NCBI GenBank assembly: GCA_007119985.1
Contig: SKOQ01000081.1
Location: 1-7,350 of the forward strand
Length of the DNA stretch: 7,350 nt
Direction of reading: 5' to 3'
From: Marinospirillum sp.
Lineage (GTDB): Bacteria > Pseudomonadota > Gammaproteobacteria > Pseudomonadales > Halomonadaceae
Below the pieces are notes generated by a model, which saw nothing but the letters and a program-made list of their open reading frames with translations, ran no database searches and was not told the DNA's origin. Below are positions 1 to 6,087 of the stretch, piece by piece (the stretch's first letter is position 1; the number at the start of each line of letters is the position of its first letter). The position numbers were made by a program, and so were the translations under genes.

Positions 1-254
1 ATCCAGCCGAGCAGCATCGCCAGCGTCGGCCCAAGATAGATCAGCAAGAAACTGGGGCCAGCCTCAACCGCGCGCCCCACGCTGCCGTAAAAAGTCCATG
101 CGGTACAGTAAACAGCAATAGAAAGACTGTAGACCACCGAGGAGTTAATTAAAGAGCGTTTTTGCTCAGCGCGTCGATCCCCCCAAGCGGCCAATAAAAA
201 GAGCAAGGCCAGATAGCTAAAGGCCAAGCCCATTGCGATCCAATCAAGAGGCAT
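1..254 (-). CDS. Sodium:solute symporter-type sensor (N-terminal fragment)
   Basis: The gene is cut by the left window edge; only its first 84 codons are present. The peptide has a hydrophobic first helix (about residues 6-23), a charged loop (GDRRAEQKR) and a second membrane stretch with the motif VYCTAWTFYGSVGRA, then LIYLGPTLAML. This pattern is typical of the SLC5/PutP-like membrane part of sensor kinases such as CbrA, CrbS and MxtR, which link a transporter-like domain to a histidine kinase. A plain PutP-family symporter cannot be excluded because any kinase part lies outside the window. Two adjacent ATGs (257 and 254) exist; 254 sits 7 nt from a GAGGAG ribosome site, so I chose it. It overlaps the end of the preceding gene by 11 bp, so it is probably translated from the same mRNA as the three genes upstream of it on this strand. 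A role in carbon or nutrient sensing is inferred from family and neighbours. Confidence 0.75.
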   Translation of the reverse strand, partial: MPLDWIAMGLAFSYLALLFLLAAWGDRRAEQKRSLINSSVVYSLSIAVYCTAWTFYGSVGRAVEAGPSFLLIYLGPTLAMLLGW

Positions 255-504
255 CATCCGACTCCTCAGTGGATAGGGGATGGAGTGGCTTTTTTTCACT
301 TGGTGGGCTGAAGTGGGCTGGGCTTTCCATGATCCATGCCGCAGCGATGAGCAGCAGTATCCAGACACTGAAAAGATAAATAGGAAGGATTGAAAAACCC
401 AGTGCATTGGGGCGATCAAATAAGAGTAACAGCGGTGGCGTGAACAACAGCACGGCCATGAGCGTCAGACTGATCAAGCGCGCTGAACGCGCAGGCGGTT
501 TCAT
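244..504 (-). CDS. Small two-helix membrane protein next to symporter-type sensor
   Basis: An 86-residue protein with two predicted membrane helices (about residues 10-30 and 37-60) joined by a short loop containing DRPNALG, and a polar, acidic C-terminal tail (PSEKKPLHPLSTEESDD). I cannot assign a characterised function. From memory, small proteins of this build, with an RPxxLxGxPxxYLYLF-like stretch, are often encoded directly before SLC5-type sensor kinases in gammaproteobacteria, and this one fits (LGFSILPIYLFSVW). A role as accessory subunit or stabiliser of that sensor is inference. The start ATG shares one base with the stop of the exonuclease gene (TGATG), and a weak AGGTG site lies 5 nt upstream, so translation is probably coupled. 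The topology suggests both termini are on the same side of the inner membrane. It is a real gene rather than a shadow because it fills an otherwise empty slot in a compact operon. Confidence 0.75.
   Translation of the reverse strand: MKPPARSARLISLTLMAVLLFTPPLLLLFDRPNALGFSILPIYLFSVWILLLIAAAWIMESPAHFSPPSEKKPLHPLSTEESDDAS
262..267 (-). promoter_or_regulatory. Ribosome binding site of the symporter-type sensor gene
   Basis: GAGGAG on the minus strand lies 7 nt upstream of the ATG at 254 and only 4 nt from the ATG at 257, which favours 254 as the start. The site is inside the last codons of the upstream small gene. Confidence 0.6.
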
Positions 505-2555
505 CAGTGCACCTGCTGTTGGGCTGCATTTTGCAGCGCCAGAGCCTGCGCCAGTGTGACGATGCCGCGGGCTTCTAAGCGCGGTAAAAAGACGAGGAAA
601 AGCTCGGCGGTGACGCGCGCATCGCCTAATGCAGTATGGCGTGTGCCGGGAGGAAAGCGCAGGCCATAGCGTTCGGCCAGGGCATCCAGGCTATGCTGCT
701 CCTGATCTGGATCGAGCGCACGCGAGAGCAGCAAGGTGTCTAAGACCGGACGCTGGATCTGGAGATTCAGACTGCTGGCCGCCGTTTCGAGAGCCAGCAA
801 ATCAAAGGCGGCATTGTGGGCGACTAGAACAGCATCGCCGATATAGTCAACAAAGCGTGGCAGCACGACGGCCATCGGTGGGCTATGCGCCACATCGGCA
901 TCGGTGAGGCCATGAATCAGCGTGCTGCTGGCGGGAATGGGACGCTCAGGGTTCACCTTTTGGTCGAAGCTTTCTTGCGCCAGCAGGCGGCCATTTAAAA
1001 TGCGGCAGGCGCCAAGGCTAATGACACGATCCCCTCCTCGCAGATCTAATCCAGTGGTTTCCGTATCAAAAATCAAGAGATTGAGTTGATTGAGGGGGCA
1101 GGCGGCCAGATCAGCTTGGGGCGCAGGCAGATCTGCAATGCTGAAGTCATGAAACTCAGGACGGGCCAAGCTGACAGGATTCGGTGGATAAACTCGGCTG
1201 GCGCTGGGCAAAGGCAGGCGCAGGCGTGCGCGTCCAGCTTGCTGGTGATCGGGGAGGCTCCACCAATCGCTGGAGTGGCGACGTAAGAGATCGCCTAGGC
1301 GCGGCGCTAAAGGATCATCGTGCAGGGTGGCCTCCGCCCAGCGATTGAGCTGATCTAGGCTCACGGCCTCACCCTGCCACAAAAGATCTAAGTAGACTCG
1401 CTGATTACCGAGCTGCATTTCGACTTCATAGTCGGCGGCGGGGCTCAGACCAGAGTGATCGAGTAAACGCATCAACTGATGGAGTAGGGCAAGCAAGCTG
1501 GGGGTATCGGCTTTAAACCACAGTGGAATACCAATGGGTGTGAGCGCAATACCTTGCTCTTTTAAGCTAGGGCAGAGCGCTGACCAGAGATCATTCGACC
1601 AGGTATCGCGCAAGCGCCCCTGATGAAGGTAGAGTTTTTCAAAAACCTGCCCCAGTTCCTGAATGCACTGACTGAGTGCTTGGCTATCTTGGTGAATGCC
1701 TTCTTGTAGGCGCGTGACCAGCTCAGGTTTTAAATCACGGCTGGCGCCCTCGTGCATAAAAACTTCTGCTGCTGTAGCAAGATTGGCGGCGTGGCCACGC
1801 AAGGCAGGAAGCAAGCTGGCGAGCGGTTGACGCCAACGCTGATCATCCTGCTGCTCGGTCGCATCTTCCAATGTCAGTAACACTTCTCCTCGGCTCGCCA
1901 GAACGCGGCGAAGATCACAGAGATACCAGCGCTGTTGGTGAGGGATCAACAGCTGGCGCGCGCTCCCATCTTTCGGCAGATGCTGGAGTGCATCCTCTAA
2001 GCTTGGACTGGGAAGAAGTTCTTTGAGCTGGCGGCCAAGCCCCAATCCAGCCTGTTGCTGAAAAAAAGCCTCAGCAGCTGGATTAAAAAGCAGCAGGCGC
2101 TGGTGCTGGTCATAGAGTAGCAGCGGGACTTGTAGCACTTGAATCACCGCTTCCAGCTCAAATTTAATCCGTGCCGCTTGTTTGGCCCCTTCAAAATGGG
2201 CTGTTTTCAATGCCAAGCGGTCTTGCTGCCAACCTAAGCGAATACGTTGCATATCCTCATGCAACCCGCTGAGCCAGCCTTCAGGTGGATAATCATGCGG
2301 CGCATCAGGGTGGGCAGACCAGCGATTAAAGAGAACGCCCAGTCGCCTCAGTGGACTAAAGAGGCGTTTTTCCAGCCATAAGCCAGCGACAAGACACATC
2401 AAGCCAGGGCTGAGGAGGCTCGCCCAGAGAACAATGCGCAATTGCGCATCACCGCTGAGGCGTGGATCCAGCCACAGAGCGAGAGCTAAACCAATAAAGC
2501 AGCTCAGACCAGTGAGGGCAAGCCACAGGCCAAGTAGGCGTTGATATTTAGGCAT
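504..2555 (-). CDS. Membrane PAS/histidine-kinase-like protein with C-terminal DEDDh 3'-5' exonuclease
   Basis: A 683-residue protein. Two N-terminal membrane helices (about 7-29 and 40-61) are followed by a linker that may be HAMP-like or coiled-coil (about 65-135) and a PAS-like segment (about 136-232, with LLLYDQHQRLLLFNPAAEAFF). Residues about 240-450 look like a decayed histidine kinase: PLASLLPALRGHAANL recalls a dimerisation helix and ARLRLPLP the end of an ATPase domain, but I see no convincing H-box, N-box or G-boxes. Residues about 490-660 are a DnaQ/PolC-type exonuclease with the catalytic set D497, E499 (DTET), D585 (AHNAAFD), H640 and D645 (RHTALGDA), so nuclease activity is expected. 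The reading frame extends upstream to 2678 inside the receiver gene, but the start at 2555, 4 nt after that gene's stop, places the first helix at the N-terminus. No strong ribosome site is visible, so translation may be coupled. The exonuclease substrate (DNA, RNA or oligonucleotides) and the sensed signal are unknown. Confidence 0.85.
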   Translation of the reverse strand: MPKYQRLLGLWLALTGLSCFIGLALALWLDPRLSGDAQLRIVLWASLLSPGLMCLVAGLWLEKRLFSPLRRLGVLFNRWSAHPDAPHDYPPEGWLSGLHEDMQRIRLGWQQDRLALKTAHFEGAKQAARIKFELEAVIQVLQVPLLLYDQHQRLLLFNPAAEAFFQQQAGLGLGRQLKELLPSPSLEDALQHLPKDGSARQLLIPHQQRWYLCDLRRVLASRGEVLLTLEDATEQQDDQRWRQPLASLLPALRGHAANLATAAEVFMHEGASRDLKPELVTRLQEGIHQDSQALSQCIQELGQVFEKLYLHQGRLRDTWSNDLWSALCPSLKEQGIALTPIGIPLWFKADTPSLLALLHQLMRLLDHSGLSPAADYEVEMQLGNQRVYLDLLWQGEAVSLDQLNRWAEATLHDDPLAPRLGDLLRRHSSDWWSLPDHQQAGRARLRLPLPSASRVYPPNPVSLARPEFHDFSIADLPAPQADLAACPLNQLNLLIFDTETTGLDLRGGDRVISLGACRILNGRLLAQESFDQKVNPERPIPASSTLIHGLTDADVAHSPPMAVVLPRFVDYIGDAVLVAHNAAFDLLALETAASSLNLQIQRPVLDTLLLSRALDPDQEQHSLDALAERYGLRFPPGTRHTALGDARVTAELFLVFLPRLEARGIVTLAQALALQNAAQQQVH

Positions 2556-2559
2556 GGCA

Positions 2560-2949
2560 TTAAGACTTGAGCAGCGGATCGCCCAGCAGTTGTTTGACCT
2601 TCTCCACCAGCAGCTGGGTTGAAAAAGGCTTGGTGATATAATCATCGGCACCGAGCGCAAGGCCCTTCTCGCGTTCAACCTCGCGCCCGTGCGCGGTGAG
2701 CATCACAATCGGCAGGCGTTGATAAGCAGGCTGGCGGCGCAGTTTTTCTAACACTTCAAAGCCGCTGATGCCAGGCAGACTGATATCGAGCAGGATCAGA
2801 TCGGGTGTCTGTTGGCTGATTTGGCTGAGCGCTGTTTCACCATCTTCGGCGGTTGCGACATCAAAACCAGCTTGCTGCATCAAAAACTCAAGAGACAGCA
2901 AAATATTGGGTTCATCATCGACAACAAGCACTTTCAAGGCTGAGGTCAT
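2560..2949 (-). CDS. Single-domain response regulator (CheY-like receiver)
   Basis: A 129-residue stand-alone receiver domain of the two-component family. Visible conserved residues are the acidic pair D11-D12 (VVDDEPN), the phosphoacceptor D55 (LILLDISLPG), T85 (VMLTAHG) and K107 (YITKPF), so it should accept phosphate from a histidine kinase. There is no output domain, only a short tail (LLGDPLLKS). The start at 2949 is chosen because AGGAG lies 7 nt upstream and the family N-terminus begins just before KVLVVDDE; a longer frame opening at 2988 lacks such a site. It is the first gene of the minus-strand operon ending in the symporter-type sensor, whose kinase is the obvious candidate phosphodonor (inference). 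It may act by protein contact, perhaps on the neighbouring PAS/exonuclease protein, or as a phosphate sink or relay. Confidence 0.92.
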   Translation of the reverse strand: MTSALKVLVVDDEPNILLSLEFLMQQAGFDVATAEDGETALSQISQQTPDLILLDISLPGISGFEVLEKLRRQPAYQRLPIVMLTAHGREVEREKGLALGADDYITKPFSTQLLVEKVKQLLGDPLLKS

Positions 2950-2956
2950 GGTGGGG

Positions 2957-2961
2957 CTCCT
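2957..2961 (-). promoter_or_regulatory. Ribosome binding site of the response regulator gene
   Basis: AGGAG on the minus strand, 7 nt before the ATG at 2949. It decides between this start and the upstream in-frame ATG at 2988. Confidence 0.75.
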
Positions 2962-3136
2962 GCTATTGTTATGAAACCTCTGATTCACTATTGCGCTTGG
3001 TGATGCTGCGTTGATCGGAGGTTCCTTATCTGTTGTTTTTATTGTCTTTGCCGCTGAATCCTGTTGAGCCAGCTGGTAATTTCAGTCTAAAGCCTTGTTG
3101 AGGCAATGCAACACGACTAAGGAATGAGAAGAAGGT

Positions 3137-3165
3137 TTGTTCGTGCAGACTGATTTCTTTATACT
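3137..3165 (+). promoter_or_regulatory. Candidate sigma-70 promoter for cysQ
   Basis: TTGTTC (3137-3142), a 17-bp spacer and TATACT (3160-3165). The -10 box matches the consensus at five of six bases, the -35 box at three. Transcription would start near 3172 and leave a leader of about 38 nt before the cysQ ATG. Predicted by eye only. Confidence 0.45.
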
Positions 3166-3209
3166 TCCTGCTTTATTTTGGGTTCACCCCCCTGATCAGA
3201 GAAGCTGCA

Positions 3210-4073
3210 ATGTCAATATCGAGTTCGGTAAGTATAGAAAAGCTGCTGGATCTCGTGCGTGATGCTGGCGCACAGATTATGGCTATCTATCAGCGGCCTT
3301 TTGATGTACAGCACAAGGCCGATTTGAGTCCACTCACGGCAGCGGATCTGGCCGCGCATCACTGTCTTGTTGATGGCTTGCGCCGTTTGACGCCAAACCT
3401 GCCGATCTTATCGGAAGAAACGCCCGCCGCTGAATACCAACAGCGTCAAAGCTGGACCACCTATTGGTTGATTGATCCTTTAGATGGCACTAAAGAGTTT
3501 ATCCAGCGCAATGGTGAGTTCACCGTTAACCTGGCACTGGTGCATCAACAGCGCGCTGTCTTGGGTGTGGTCTATGCCCCCGCTTTGGATCAGCTCTATT
3601 GGGGTTGGTTGGCTGAAGCCAGCGACCTGCCCGTGCTGGATTTGCCTGCATCAGCTCAGCGTACGCAGGCTTTTCAGCAGAGAGAAGGGCAAGAGCCTGA
3701 ACCTATCAAGGTGCGTGCTTTGCCTGCCCAGCAGACGGATTGGATTGTCTTGACCAGCCGCTCGCACCCCAGCCAGGCTTTACAGCAGTGGCAAACAGAG
3801 CACCCAGCGGCGCAGTATCAAGCACTCGGTAGCTCGCTCAAACTCTGCCGAATTGCGGCGGCTGAAGCCGATCTCTATCCGCGTCTTGGCCCAACCAGCG
3901 AATGGGATACCGCCGCAGCCCAGGCAGTACTGGAAGCAGCAGGGGGTAAGGTCGTGCGCTGGGAAGATCGCCAGCCGCTGCGCTATAACCAACGCGCAGA
4001 CAGTCTGGAGAATCCGTGGTTTTTAGCGGGTGGCGGCGCGGAGTTCATCGAGGGTGAGTGTGGCGGTGCCTGA
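3210..4073 (+). CDS. cysQ: 3'(2'),5'-bisphosphate nucleotidase CysQ
   Basis: A 287-residue member of the inositol monophosphatase superfamily. CysQ hydrolyses 3'-phosphoadenosine 5'-phosphate (PAP) to AMP, removing the inhibitory by-product of sulfate assimilation and 4'-phosphopantetheine transfer. Metal-binding motifs are clear: LSEE at 67-70, the DPLDGT motif at 89-94 (D89, D92) and EWDTAAAQAVLEAAGG at 231-246 (D233). The stretch KADLSPLTAADLAAH at 36-50 is characteristic of CysQ rather than SuhB. It is longer than the E. coli protein (246 residues), mainly through a Gln/Pro-rich insert around 136-168 and a C-terminal tail. The start at 3210 has only a weak AGAGAAG site 5 nt upstream. The last 51 bp, encoding the tail after NPWFLAGG, are antisense to the end of the heptose kinase gene. 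The gene diverges from the receiver operon and is probably transcribed alone. Confidence 0.93.
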   Translation: MSISSSVSIEKLLDLVRDAGAQIMAIYQRPFDVQHKADLSPLTAADLAAHHCLVDGLRRLTPNLPILSEETPAAEYQQRQSWTTYWLIDPLDGTKEFIQRNGEFTVNLALVHQQRAVLGVVYAPALDQLYWGWLAEASDLPVLDLPASAQRTQAFQQREGQEPEPIKVRALPAQQTDWIVLTSRSHPSQALQQWQTEHPAAQYQALGSSLKLCRIAAAEADLYPRLGPTSEWDTAAAQAVLEAAGGKVVRWEDRQPLRYNQRADSLENPWFLAGGGAEFIEGECGGA

Positions 4074-4964
4074 TTTGGAGACTACGATTCCAGCGGCCGT
4101 ATTAGCCAGATCGATTGCCATCTCTTTGGATAATCCAGCGCATAAAGCGAGCGCGAGCATGGCAATCACCGTATCGCCCGCGCCGGTCACATCGTAAACC
4201 TCCTGCGCTTGGGCTGGGCGATGCAGGTAGGTCTGATCAGCACCAATGTAGCTCATCCCCTCTTCGCTGCGCGTTACCAAAAGCGCTTCTAAATCCAGCT
4301 GCTGGATCAGCTTCTCGGCCGCCTCTTCTATCTGCTGATCGCCCGTCACCGGTCCCACGATAGCGCGCAGCTCACTCAGATTAGGCGTGAGTAAACTCGC
4401 CCCATGATAGCGTGCAAAATCTCGTCCTTTAGGATCAACCAGCATCAGTTTGCGCTGGGGTTGAATCAGCTGGATCAGCGATTGCACCTCGCTTAAAGCG
4501 CCCTTGCCATAATCCGACAAGATCACACCATCAATCTGATTCAGTTGTTGTTCGACCAAGGGAAGCAGGGCCGAAGCAAAGGCATCATGGCGCTCTTCTG
4601 CATCCATCCTGATCAGCTGCTGATGACGGCTCATGACGCGTGTTTTGGTGATGGTGGGGGCCAGGCGTGTGGTATAGAAGTGGGTCTGGACACCCTGTGC
4701 CTGTAAGAGGCGAGTGAGCTGTTCGGCCTCGGCATCCTCCCCGACGATACCAATCAGCGTCACTTGTGCGCCCAGCGCAGCCAAGTTCATCGCCACATTG
4801 GCAGCACCGCCTGCCCGATCCTCTTGGCGAGCGACCCGTACGACAGGCACAGGCGCTTCAGGAGAGATGCGTTCTGTGGGGCCAAACCAATAGCGATCAA
4901 GCATCACATCGCCGATGACTAAAATATGCTGTTGTGTGAGCCTTGCCCAATCCATCGGCATCAT
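4023..4964 (-). CDS. rfaE1: D-glycero-beta-D-manno-heptose-7-phosphate kinase (kinase-only HldE/RfaE1)
   Basis: A 313-residue PfkB/ribokinase-family enzyme that phosphorylates D-glycero-D-manno-heptose 7-phosphate at C1 using ATP, a cytosolic step of ADP-heptose synthesis for inner-core LPS. The N-terminal HILVIGDVMLDRYWFGPTER (13-32) and SPEAPVPVV are hallmarks of the HldE kinase domain. PfkB signature 1 is seen as GGAANVAMNLAALGA (52-66); signature 2 is DVTGAGDTVIAM (258-269) with catalytic base D264. The protein stops where E. coli HldE (477 residues) continues into its cytidylyltransferase domain, so that activity must come from another gene (hldE2/rfaE2). The ATG at 4964 overlaps the hldD stop (ATGA), implying translational coupling; ATGs at 4961 and 4955 are alternatives. 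No clear ribosome site is visible. Its 3' end overlaps convergent cysQ by 51 bp. Confidence 0.92.
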   Translation of the reverse strand: MMPMDWARLTQQHILVIGDVMLDRYWFGPTERISPEAPVPVVRVARQEDRAGGAANVAMNLAALGAQVTLIGIVGEDAEAEQLTRLLQAQGVQTHFYTTRLAPTITKTRVMSRHQQLIRMDAEERHDAFASALLPLVEQQLNQIDGVILSDYGKGALSEVQSLIQLIQPQRKLMLVDPKGRDFARYHGASLLTPNLSELRAIVGPVTGDQQIEEAAEKLIQQLDLEALLVTRSEEGMSYIGADQTYLHRPAQAQEVYDVTGAGDTVIAMLALALCAGLSKEMAIDLANTAAGIVVSKSGTATLTLDELRAATR

Positions 4965-5911
4965 AGGCGATTCAACCAGGTTAAGTAGGCCTCGACACCT
5001 TGGCGCACTGTTTTCATTTCTTGGCGATAGCCGGCTTCACGTAAGCGACTAATATCCGCACAGGTATAGCTTTGATAGTGGCCTTTTAGCCCCTCGGGGA
5101 AATCGATATATTCGATCTCACCTTGTTGGTGAAACTCGATCGTGGATTCGGCGATAGTCTTAAAGGGTTCAGCGCGCCCAGTGCCCAGATTAAAAATGCC
5201 GCTCTGATCGGGATGCTCAAGGAACCACAGGTTGACATCGACAACATCGCCAACATAAATGAAATCGCGGGCTTGCATGCCAGGTGCATAGCCATCATAG
5301 GCACCAAACAGCTTTGGGTTCTGGCCAGCTTTAATCTGCTGATCAAGATGAAAGGCGACGCTCGCCATCTTGCCTTTATGCTGTTCACGCGGTCCATACA
5401 CATTAAAGTAGCGAAAGCCAGCCACTTGGGCGCTGAGGCCCTTCTGCTTGGTCCACTGACGCACGTATTGATCGAACAGGAGCTTGGAGTAGCCGTAGAC
5501 GTTTAAAGGCTTCTCGTGCTCTGGCTGCTCAATGAAATTCGCACTACCGCCGTAAACCGCGGCTGAAGAGGCATAGAGAAAAGGCACGCGCTGTTCTTGG
5601 CAAAACTGAAGCAGCTTTTTGGAGTACTCAAAGTTATTGCGTAGCATAAACTGACCATCCCACTCAGTCGTATCTGAGCAGGCACCTTGGTGCAGTATCG
5701 CCGTGATCGGTAGCCCAAGACGGCGCTGTTCAACTCGTGCGATAAAATCATCTTTATCGAGATAATCAGCGATCTGAAGATCAGCTAGATTTTTGTACTT
5801 TTGACCATCCGTCAGATCATCAACAACAAGAATATCGTTGATGCCGCGTTGATTCAGCGCATAAACCAAGTTGCTGCCAATAAAGCCAGCGCCACCAGTG
5901 ATTACGTACAT
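4961..5911 (-). CDS. hldD: ADP-L-glycero-D-manno-heptose 6-epimerase HldD
   Basis: A 316-residue short-chain dehydrogenase/epimerase that converts ADP-D-glycero-D-manno-heptose to the L-glycero form, the donor used by heptosyltransferases. It has an N-terminal nucleotide-binding motif GGAGFIGSN (6-14), S116 in ASSAAVYGG, the YGYSK motif with Y139 and K143, and GPREQHKGKMASVAFHL with K179, equivalent to the second catalytic Lys of the E. coli enzyme. HldD-specific stretches such as HQGACSDTTEWDG and QARDFIYVGDVV support the call over other epimerases. The length is close to E. coli HldD (310). The start at 5911 is chosen over the in-frame ATG at 5929 because AAGGAG lies 6 nt upstream and MYVITGGAGFIG is the usual family N-terminus. 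It is the first gene of a two-gene unit with the heptose kinase and diverges from waaF, which uses its product. Confidence 0.96.
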   Translation of the reverse strand: MYVITGGAGFIGSNLVYALNQRGINDILVVDDLTDGQKYKNLADLQIADYLDKDDFIARVEQRRLGLPITAILHQGACSDTTEWDGQFMLRNNFEYSKKLLQFCQEQRVPFLYASSAAVYGGSANFIEQPEHEKPLNVYGYSKLLFDQYVRQWTKQKGLSAQVAGFRYFNVYGPREQHKGKMASVAFHLDQQIKAGQNPKLFGAYDGYAPGMQARDFIYVGDVVDVNLWFLEHPDQSGIFNLGTGRAEPFKTIAESTIEFHQQGEIEYIDFPEGLKGHYQSYTCADISRLREAGYRQEMKTVRQGVEAYLTWLNRL

Positions 5912-5917
5912 AAAAGG

Positions 5918-5923
5918 CTCCTT
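5918..5923 (-). promoter_or_regulatory. Ribosome binding site of hldD
   Basis: AAGGAG on the minus strand, 6 nt before the ATG at 5911. It fixes the hldD start and excludes the upstream ATG at 5929. Confidence 0.8.
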
Positions 5924-5938
5924 GTGCAAATGCTGCCT

Positions 5939-5944
5939 ATTCTA
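5939..5944 (-). promoter_or_regulatory. Candidate -10 box for hldD
   Basis: TAGAAT on the minus strand, five of six bases matching TATAAT. Transcription from it would start near 5932 and give a leader of about 21 nt that just contains the ribosome site. No good -35 hexamer is found at the proper distance; the -35 position is occupied by an inverted repeat, so activator dependence is possible. Confidence 0.35.
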
Positions 5945-5971
5945 GCCGAAAACACCGCTTGAGAGCGGCTA
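5943..5971. repeat. Nested inverted repeats upstream of hldD
   Basis: CCGCT (5955-5959) and AGCGG (5964-5968) form a 5-bp stem with a TGAG loop. A competing outer pair TAGCCG (5943-5948) and CGGCTA (5966-5971) shares the CGG, so the two structures are mutually exclusive. The repeat covers the -35 and spacer region of the candidate hldD promoter. It is not followed by a clean T-run on either strand. An operator or an RNA structure are both possible. Confidence 0.4.
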
Positions 5972-5987
5972 CTCTTGGTTTTTCTTG

Positions 5988-6001
5988 TGCGCTGAGGCGC
6001 A
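5988..6001. repeat. Second hairpin with TGAG loop between hldD and waaF
   Basis: TGCGC (5988-5992), loop TGAG, GCGCA (5997-6001), extendable by T-A pairs beyond one mismatch, followed by an A-run to 6008. The loop sequence equals that of the hairpin at 5955-5968. No T-run follows the stem on either strand, so it is not a convincing terminator. Confidence 0.35.
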
Positions 6002-6038
6002 AAAAAAAGAGCAGATCTAGGAACTCGGCGGCAAAAAC

Positions 6039-6066
6039 TAGGCAGGCGCGGATAAAAAGGTACAAT
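6039..6066 (+). promoter_or_regulatory. Candidate sigma-70 promoter for waaF
   Basis: TAGGCA (6039-6044; four of six -35 bases), a 16-bp spacer and TACAAT (6061-6066; five of six -10 bases). Transcription would start near 6073, with a leader of about 39 nt before the waaF GTG. It is the best plus-strand match in this spacer; predicted by eye. Confidence 0.45.
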
Positions 6067-6087
6067 GTGCACTTTTAAAAAAGCACA
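6066..6087. repeat. TGTGC-N12-GCACA dyad at the waaF transcription start
   Basis: TGTGC (6066-6070) and GCACA (6083-6087) are exact inverted half-sites around an AT-only-but-two centre, overlapping the last base of the candidate -10 box and the expected start site. The position suits a repressor or regulator site, but no specific factor is recognised. Confidence 0.3.

Noticed and set aside
629..907. 92-codon plus-strand open frame opposite the exonuclease domain
   Set aside because: It is antisense to the catalytic region of the exonuclease; the Arg/Ala-rich composition is typical of a shadow frame.
2556..2678. N-terminal extension of the exonuclease frame into the receiver gene
   Set aside because: The extra 41 residues would be encoded out of frame over the conserved end of the receiver gene; the membrane helix begins right after the ATG at 2555.
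3091..3105. GCCT-TGTTG-AGGC inverted repeat in the cysQ/receiver spacer
   Set aside because: The stem is only 4 bp and has no T-run or promoter relation; expected by chance.
3084..3111. Possible minus-strand promoter TTGCAT-16-TAGACT for the receiver operon
   Set aside because: Only three and four of six bases match, and the leader would be about 130 nt; too weak to list as a feature.
5123..5506. 127-codon plus-strand open frame opposite hldD
   Set aside because: It is antisense to a strongly conserved epimerase, has no recognisable domain and no good ribosome site; it is a shadow of hldD codon use.
5988..6008. Hairpin followed by A8, considered as a terminator
   Set aside because: The homopolymer is A on the plus strand after the stem; on the minus strand the T-run precedes the stem. 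Neither direction has stem then T-run.
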